From the NCBI GenBank assembly GCA_002255925.1, contig NKIH01000004.1:62001-126000 (forward strand): a stretch of 64,000 bases of DNA, written 5' to 3'. Shown one piece after another: positions 61,341-64,000 of the stretch (its first letter is position 1; each line of letters begins with the position of its first letter). Origin of the DNA: Burkholderiales bacterium PBB6. Lineage in GTDB: Bacteria > Pseudomonadota > Gammaproteobacteria > Burkholderiales > Burkholderiaceae_C. Position numbers and translations under genes: made by a program. The notes under the pieces were generated by a model. The model saw only the letters and a list, made by a program, of their open reading frames with translations, was not told the origin of the DNA and did no database searches.

Positions 61341-63200
61341 TCAGGCGGTGGTGGTGTCGTGCGTGATGGCGGTAGCCGACACACTGCGCATGCGGTCGTC
61401 ACCGATGCGGAAAGCCGCCACGGCGGTCGCCAGGCGCGCGGCCTGGTCCTTCAGGCTGGCGGCTGCGGCGGCCGATTCCTCCACCAGCGCCGCGTTCTGC
61501 TGCGTCATCGAATCCAGCTGGGCCACGGCCACGTTCACCTGGGCGATGCCGTCGCGCTGCTCTTCCGAGGCCGAGGCGATCTCGCCGATCATGTCGGCCA
61601 CCCGGCGCACGCTCGCAACAATGTCGTGCATCACCGTGCCGGTGCGATTGACCTGCTCAGCGCCCGTGGCCACATGCGTCACCGAGGTGTCGATCAGCGT
61701 CTTGATCTCGCGGGCGGCCGTGGCCGAGCGTTGCGCCAGCGAGCGCACCTCGGCGGCCACCACGGCAAAGCCGCGGCCCTGCTCACCGGCGCGGGCGGCT
61801 TCGACCGCGGCGTTCAGCGCGAGGATGTTCGTCTGGAAGGCGATGCCGTCGATCACGCCGATGATCTCGGCGATCTTGCGCGAGCTTTGCGTGATCTGGT
61901 CCATGCTGCCGACCACCTGGTCGACCACGTCGCCGCCGCGCCGCGCCGCATCGGCTGCTGACGACGCCAGCTGGTTGGCCTGCCGCGCGGTATCGGCCGA
62001 ATGGCCCACCTGGCTGGTCATCTGCGACATCGAGCTGGCGGTTTCCTGCAGGCTGGAGGCGGTGTGTTCGGTGCGGGTCGAGAGATCCTGGTTGCCGGTG
62101 GCGATTTCCTCGGTAGCGACGCGCACCGAATCGCTGGTGGCGCGAATCTCCGACAGCGTGTGCTGGATCTTGTCGACAAACTGGTTGAAGTGGCGGCCAA
62201 TGGCGGCCAGCTCGTCATTGCCGTCGGCCTTCAGGCGGCGGGTCAGGTCACCGTCGCCCTCGGCCACTTCGCGCATCGCGTCGCGCAGCGTGGTCAGGCC
62301 CTTGAGTCGGGAGGCCAGCAGGCCACCCACGGCCAGCACCGACACCAGTGCCAGTGCGGCGCTGCCGAGCAGCGACTGCCACAGCATGGCGGACACCCCG
62401 GCCAGCGCCTCGCCCTTGTCCAGGGCCACCACCAGCGTCCACGGTGTGCCTTCAATGGTTTGCGTCGTCAGCAGCATCTGCCGGCCGGCCACGTTCACTT
62501 CGGTCAACTGGCTGCCCGCCTCGGCGAGCAAGGCCGGCGTGAGTTCTGCCGACAGCTCGGTGGCCGGCTTGAGCACGCGGTCCACCTGCTCATGCACCAT
62601 GACCTTGCCGTCCTTCGCCACGACGAAGCCGAAGCTGGAGGCGGTCGGGCGGATCGAGGCGATGTTCTTCGAGACGCCGTCCATGAACACGTCACCCGCA
62701 GCCACGGCCTTGACGCTGCTGCCTTCCCGGATGGCCGCCGCGAAGGTGATGACCAGCTTCTTCGTGCTGGCGTCCACATAGGGTTCAGTCAGCACCACGC
62801 CATTGCCCGCGGCGGCCTGGGTGTACCAGGGCCGGCCGGTCGGGTCATATCCTTCCGGCAGTTGCTGCGGCTTGGAGAAGGCGGTGTGCTTGTCGGCGAA
62901 GCCGAAATAAGTGGTGTCGAAGCCGCCGGCCTGCTCGGCCTGGGCCAGGCGCGGCACCGGGTCGGCGTCCGCCACGGCGCCAGTGAACGACTGCACTACC
63001 GCGCGCCGTGAGGCCACCCAGTCACCGATGCTGGCAGCGTGCGAGTGCGCGAGCGACCGGGTCTGGGCGCCCAGGTCGGCGAGGGCGGAACTGCGGGCCG
63101 CAAAGTGGTTGTAGCTGACCAGGGCCAGCAGGCTCAGCAGCACCAGCGCGCCGGTGGTGGCCACCAGGCGGGCACGCAGGGAATTCAGGGCGGGCATCAT
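61341..63200 (-). CDS. Methyl-accepting chemotaxis protein with dCache sensor
   Basis: A 619-residue chemoreceptor. Helix 1 ([20 protein letters not shown]) and helix 2 ([20 protein letters not shown]) bracket a dCache-type periplasmic domain with [20 protein letters not shown] and [20 protein letters not shown] and the signalling tip [20 protein letters not shown] follow. Its C-terminus is [10 protein letters not shown], so unlike the receptor at 46941 it has no WxxF tether. dCache receptors commonly bind amino or organic acids. ATG 63200 follows AAGGAG. Confidence 0.93.
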   Translation of the reverse strand: MMPALNSLRARLVATTGALVLLSLLALVSYNHFAARSSALADLGAQTRSLAHSHAASIGDWVASRRAVVQSFTGAVADADPVPRLAQAEQAGGFDTTYFGFADKHTAFSKPQQLPEGYDPTGRPWYTQAAAGNGVVLTEPYVDASTKKLVITFAAAIREGSSVKAVAAGDVFMDGVSKNIASIRPTASSFGFVVAKDGKVMVHEQVDRVLKPATELSAELTPALLAEAGSQLTEVNVAGRQMLLTTQTIEGTPWTLVVALDKGEALAGVSAMLWQSLLGSAALALVSVLAVGGLLASRLKGLTTLRDAMREVAEGDGDLTRRLKADGNDELAAIGRHFNQFVDKIQHTLSEIRATSDSVRVATEEIATGNQDLSTRTEHTASSLQETASSMSQMTSQVGHSADTARQANQLASSAADAARRGGDVVDQVVGSMDQITQSSRKIAEIIGVIDGIAFQTNILALNAAVEAARAGEQGRGFAVVAAEVRSLAQRSATAAREIKTLIDTSVTHVATGAEQVNRTGTVMHDIVASVRRVADMIGEIASASEEQRDGIAQVNVAVAQLDSMTQQNAALVEESAAAAASLKDQAARLATAVAAFRIGDDRMRSVSATAITHDTTTA

Positions 63201-63309
63201 CGCGACTCCTTGCGGCCTGGCATTTGCCTGCCCTTCCGGAATGAGGGCATCCCAGCATCCAGCCGGCCGCCCGCGGAGTGTCCTGCGGGCCCGATGTCGC
63301 TCAATGCAA

Positions 63310-63354
63310 CAAAAAAGCCCCTTGATCGTCGCTGTTTGGCGCTTTCAAGGGGCT
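63310..63354 (-). terminator. Terminator for the cyanophycin synthetase gene
   Basis: AGCCCCTTGA (63316-63325) pairs with TCAAGGGGCT (63345-63354); read on the minus strand the stem is followed by a six-T run (A-run at 63311-63316 on plus). Confidence 0.85.
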
Positions 63355-63392
63355 GATCGGGCGGCAGCCGCCCGTCGTGGTCGAGCGCGCCT

Positions 63393-64000
63393 TCAGTGGG
63401 CCGGCTCAGCCACGCGCTTGGCCAGATGGGCCAGGGCTTCTTCGACCTGATCGACCAGCACCAGGCACAGATCACCCGGTTGCAGGCGGCTCAAAGCGGT
63501 GTCGATGGCCAGGAACTCGCCGTGGATCTCGTCGACGTTGCGGGTGCGCGGTGCACCTTCCAGGCCCTGGCGCAGCAGGGCCAGCACTTCACCGTCTTCA
63601 CGGCCGCGCTGGCAGGCGTCCTGGTACAGGATCACGTCGTCAAAGGCCTTGCCGAGGATCTGCGTCTGTTCGGTGATGTCTTCGTCGCGGCGGTCACCGG
63701 CGCCGGAAATGACGACCGAGCGGCGCTTGCCCGGCATCGCGTTCACGGCGTCGACCAAGGCGCGCATGGCATCCGGGTTGTGGCCGTAGTCGGCGATCAG
63801 GGTGGCGCCGCGGTAGTCCATCACGTTGAAGCGGCCGGGGGCGTTGTCAGCGTCATTGACGAAGCTGGCCACACCGGCGCGGATGGCGTCCCACGACAGG
63901 CCCACGCCCCAGGCGGCGGCCACCGAGGCCATGGCGTTGTCCACCTGGAAGCCGATGGTGCCGCTGCGGGTGAGTGGCACGTCGGTCAGCGGAATCGATT
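63393..64000 (-). CDS. cphA: Cyanophycin synthetase, C-terminal part (5' end outside window)
   Basis: The frame is open to the window edge; about 201 C-terminal residues are visible, beginning SIPLTDVPLTRSGTIGFQVD. It matches the C-terminal Mur-ligase-like lobe of CphA: GRFNVMDYRGATLIADYGHN, VVISGAGDRRDEDI and QDACQRGREDGEVLALLRQG. CphA polymerises aspartate and arginine into cyanophycin, a nitrogen store. The N-terminal ATP-grasp part is not in the window. A terminator lies just downstream. Confidence 0.92.
   Translation of the reverse strand, partial: SIPLTDVPLTRSGTIGFQVDNAMASVAAAWGVGLSWDAIRAGVASFVNDADNAPGRFNVMDYRGATLIADYGHNPDAMRALVDAVNAMPGKRRSVVISGAGDRRDEDITEQTQILGKAFDDVILYQDACQRGREDGEVLALLRQGLEGAPRTRNVDEIHGEFLAIDTALSRLQPGDLCLVLVDQVEEALAHLAKRVAEPAH

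Noticed and set aside
1-64000. CRISPR arrays, insertion sequences, prophage, tRNA and rRNA genes
   Set aside because: No regularly spaced direct repeats, transposase, integrase, phage structural genes or RNA gene sequences were seen on either strand.

Overview
The window is about 64 kb of GC-rich, densely coding DNA. Its gene content points to a free-living, motile betaproteobacterium of the order Burkholderiales, probably near Rubrivivax, Leptothrix, Ideonella or Roseateles. The indicators are a liu-type leucine/isovalerate operon under a TetR regulator, an NAD-dependent molybdenum formate dehydrogenase in fdsGBACD order, a B12-dependent ribonucleotide reductase, cyanophycin synthetase, and MHS and oxalate/formate transporters. 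The genus is inferred. I see no rRNA, tRNA, CRISPR array, insertion sequence or prophage, so this looks like chromosomal backbone with some accessory genes.

Layout. 0-4.3 kb: an HCCA isomerase-like protein, DctA and a membrane acyltransferase. 3.5-12.7 kb: a divergent TetR regulator and the liu operon (isovaleryl-CoA dehydrogenase, both methylcrotonyl-CoA carboxylase subunits, methylglutaconyl-CoA hydratase, HMG-CoA lyase). Two poorly understood proteins are embedded in it: a pepsin-fold-like protein with eroded active sites and a DUF4126 membrane protein. 12.7-17.5 kb: DUF1415, YbaK-like and DUF1289 proteins, an MHS transporter with a large periplasmic insertion, and an FAD oxidoreductase. 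17.5-29 kb: a one-carbon block with a ModE/PBP-type regulator, an oxalate/formate-type antiporter, fdsGBACD, glutathione-dependent formaldehyde dehydrogenase and S-formylglutathione hydrolase. Together these take formaldehyde to formate and then CO2 plus NADH.

29-39.8 kb: RhlE helicase, an SDR, a VOC-NTF2 fusion, a YciI-like protein, an M1 peptidase with a membrane partner, two paralogous small membrane proteins, a GNAT enzyme and an AmpG-like transporter. A non-coding stretch at 31.6-31.8 kb carries helically phased DnaA-box-like repeats. 40-49 kb: a hybrid histidine kinase with tandem LOV-like sensors, two transglutaminase-fold proteins, a UbiC-like protein and a chemoreceptor. 49-52 kb: NrdJ with a duplicated C-terminal module.

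52-58.1 kb: the locus I consider most interesting. It holds a YdjC/NaxD-type deacetylase, a GtrA-type membrane protein, an ArnT-like GT39 enzyme, an ArnC-like GT2 enzyme and a two-component system. This set matches the Francisella FlmF2/NaxD/FlmK and Bordetella Lgm systems that place an amino sugar on lipid A phosphate. 58.3-64 kb: AhpC and AhpF, small proteins, a second chemoreceptor and the 3' part of cyanophycin synthetase, which runs off the window end.
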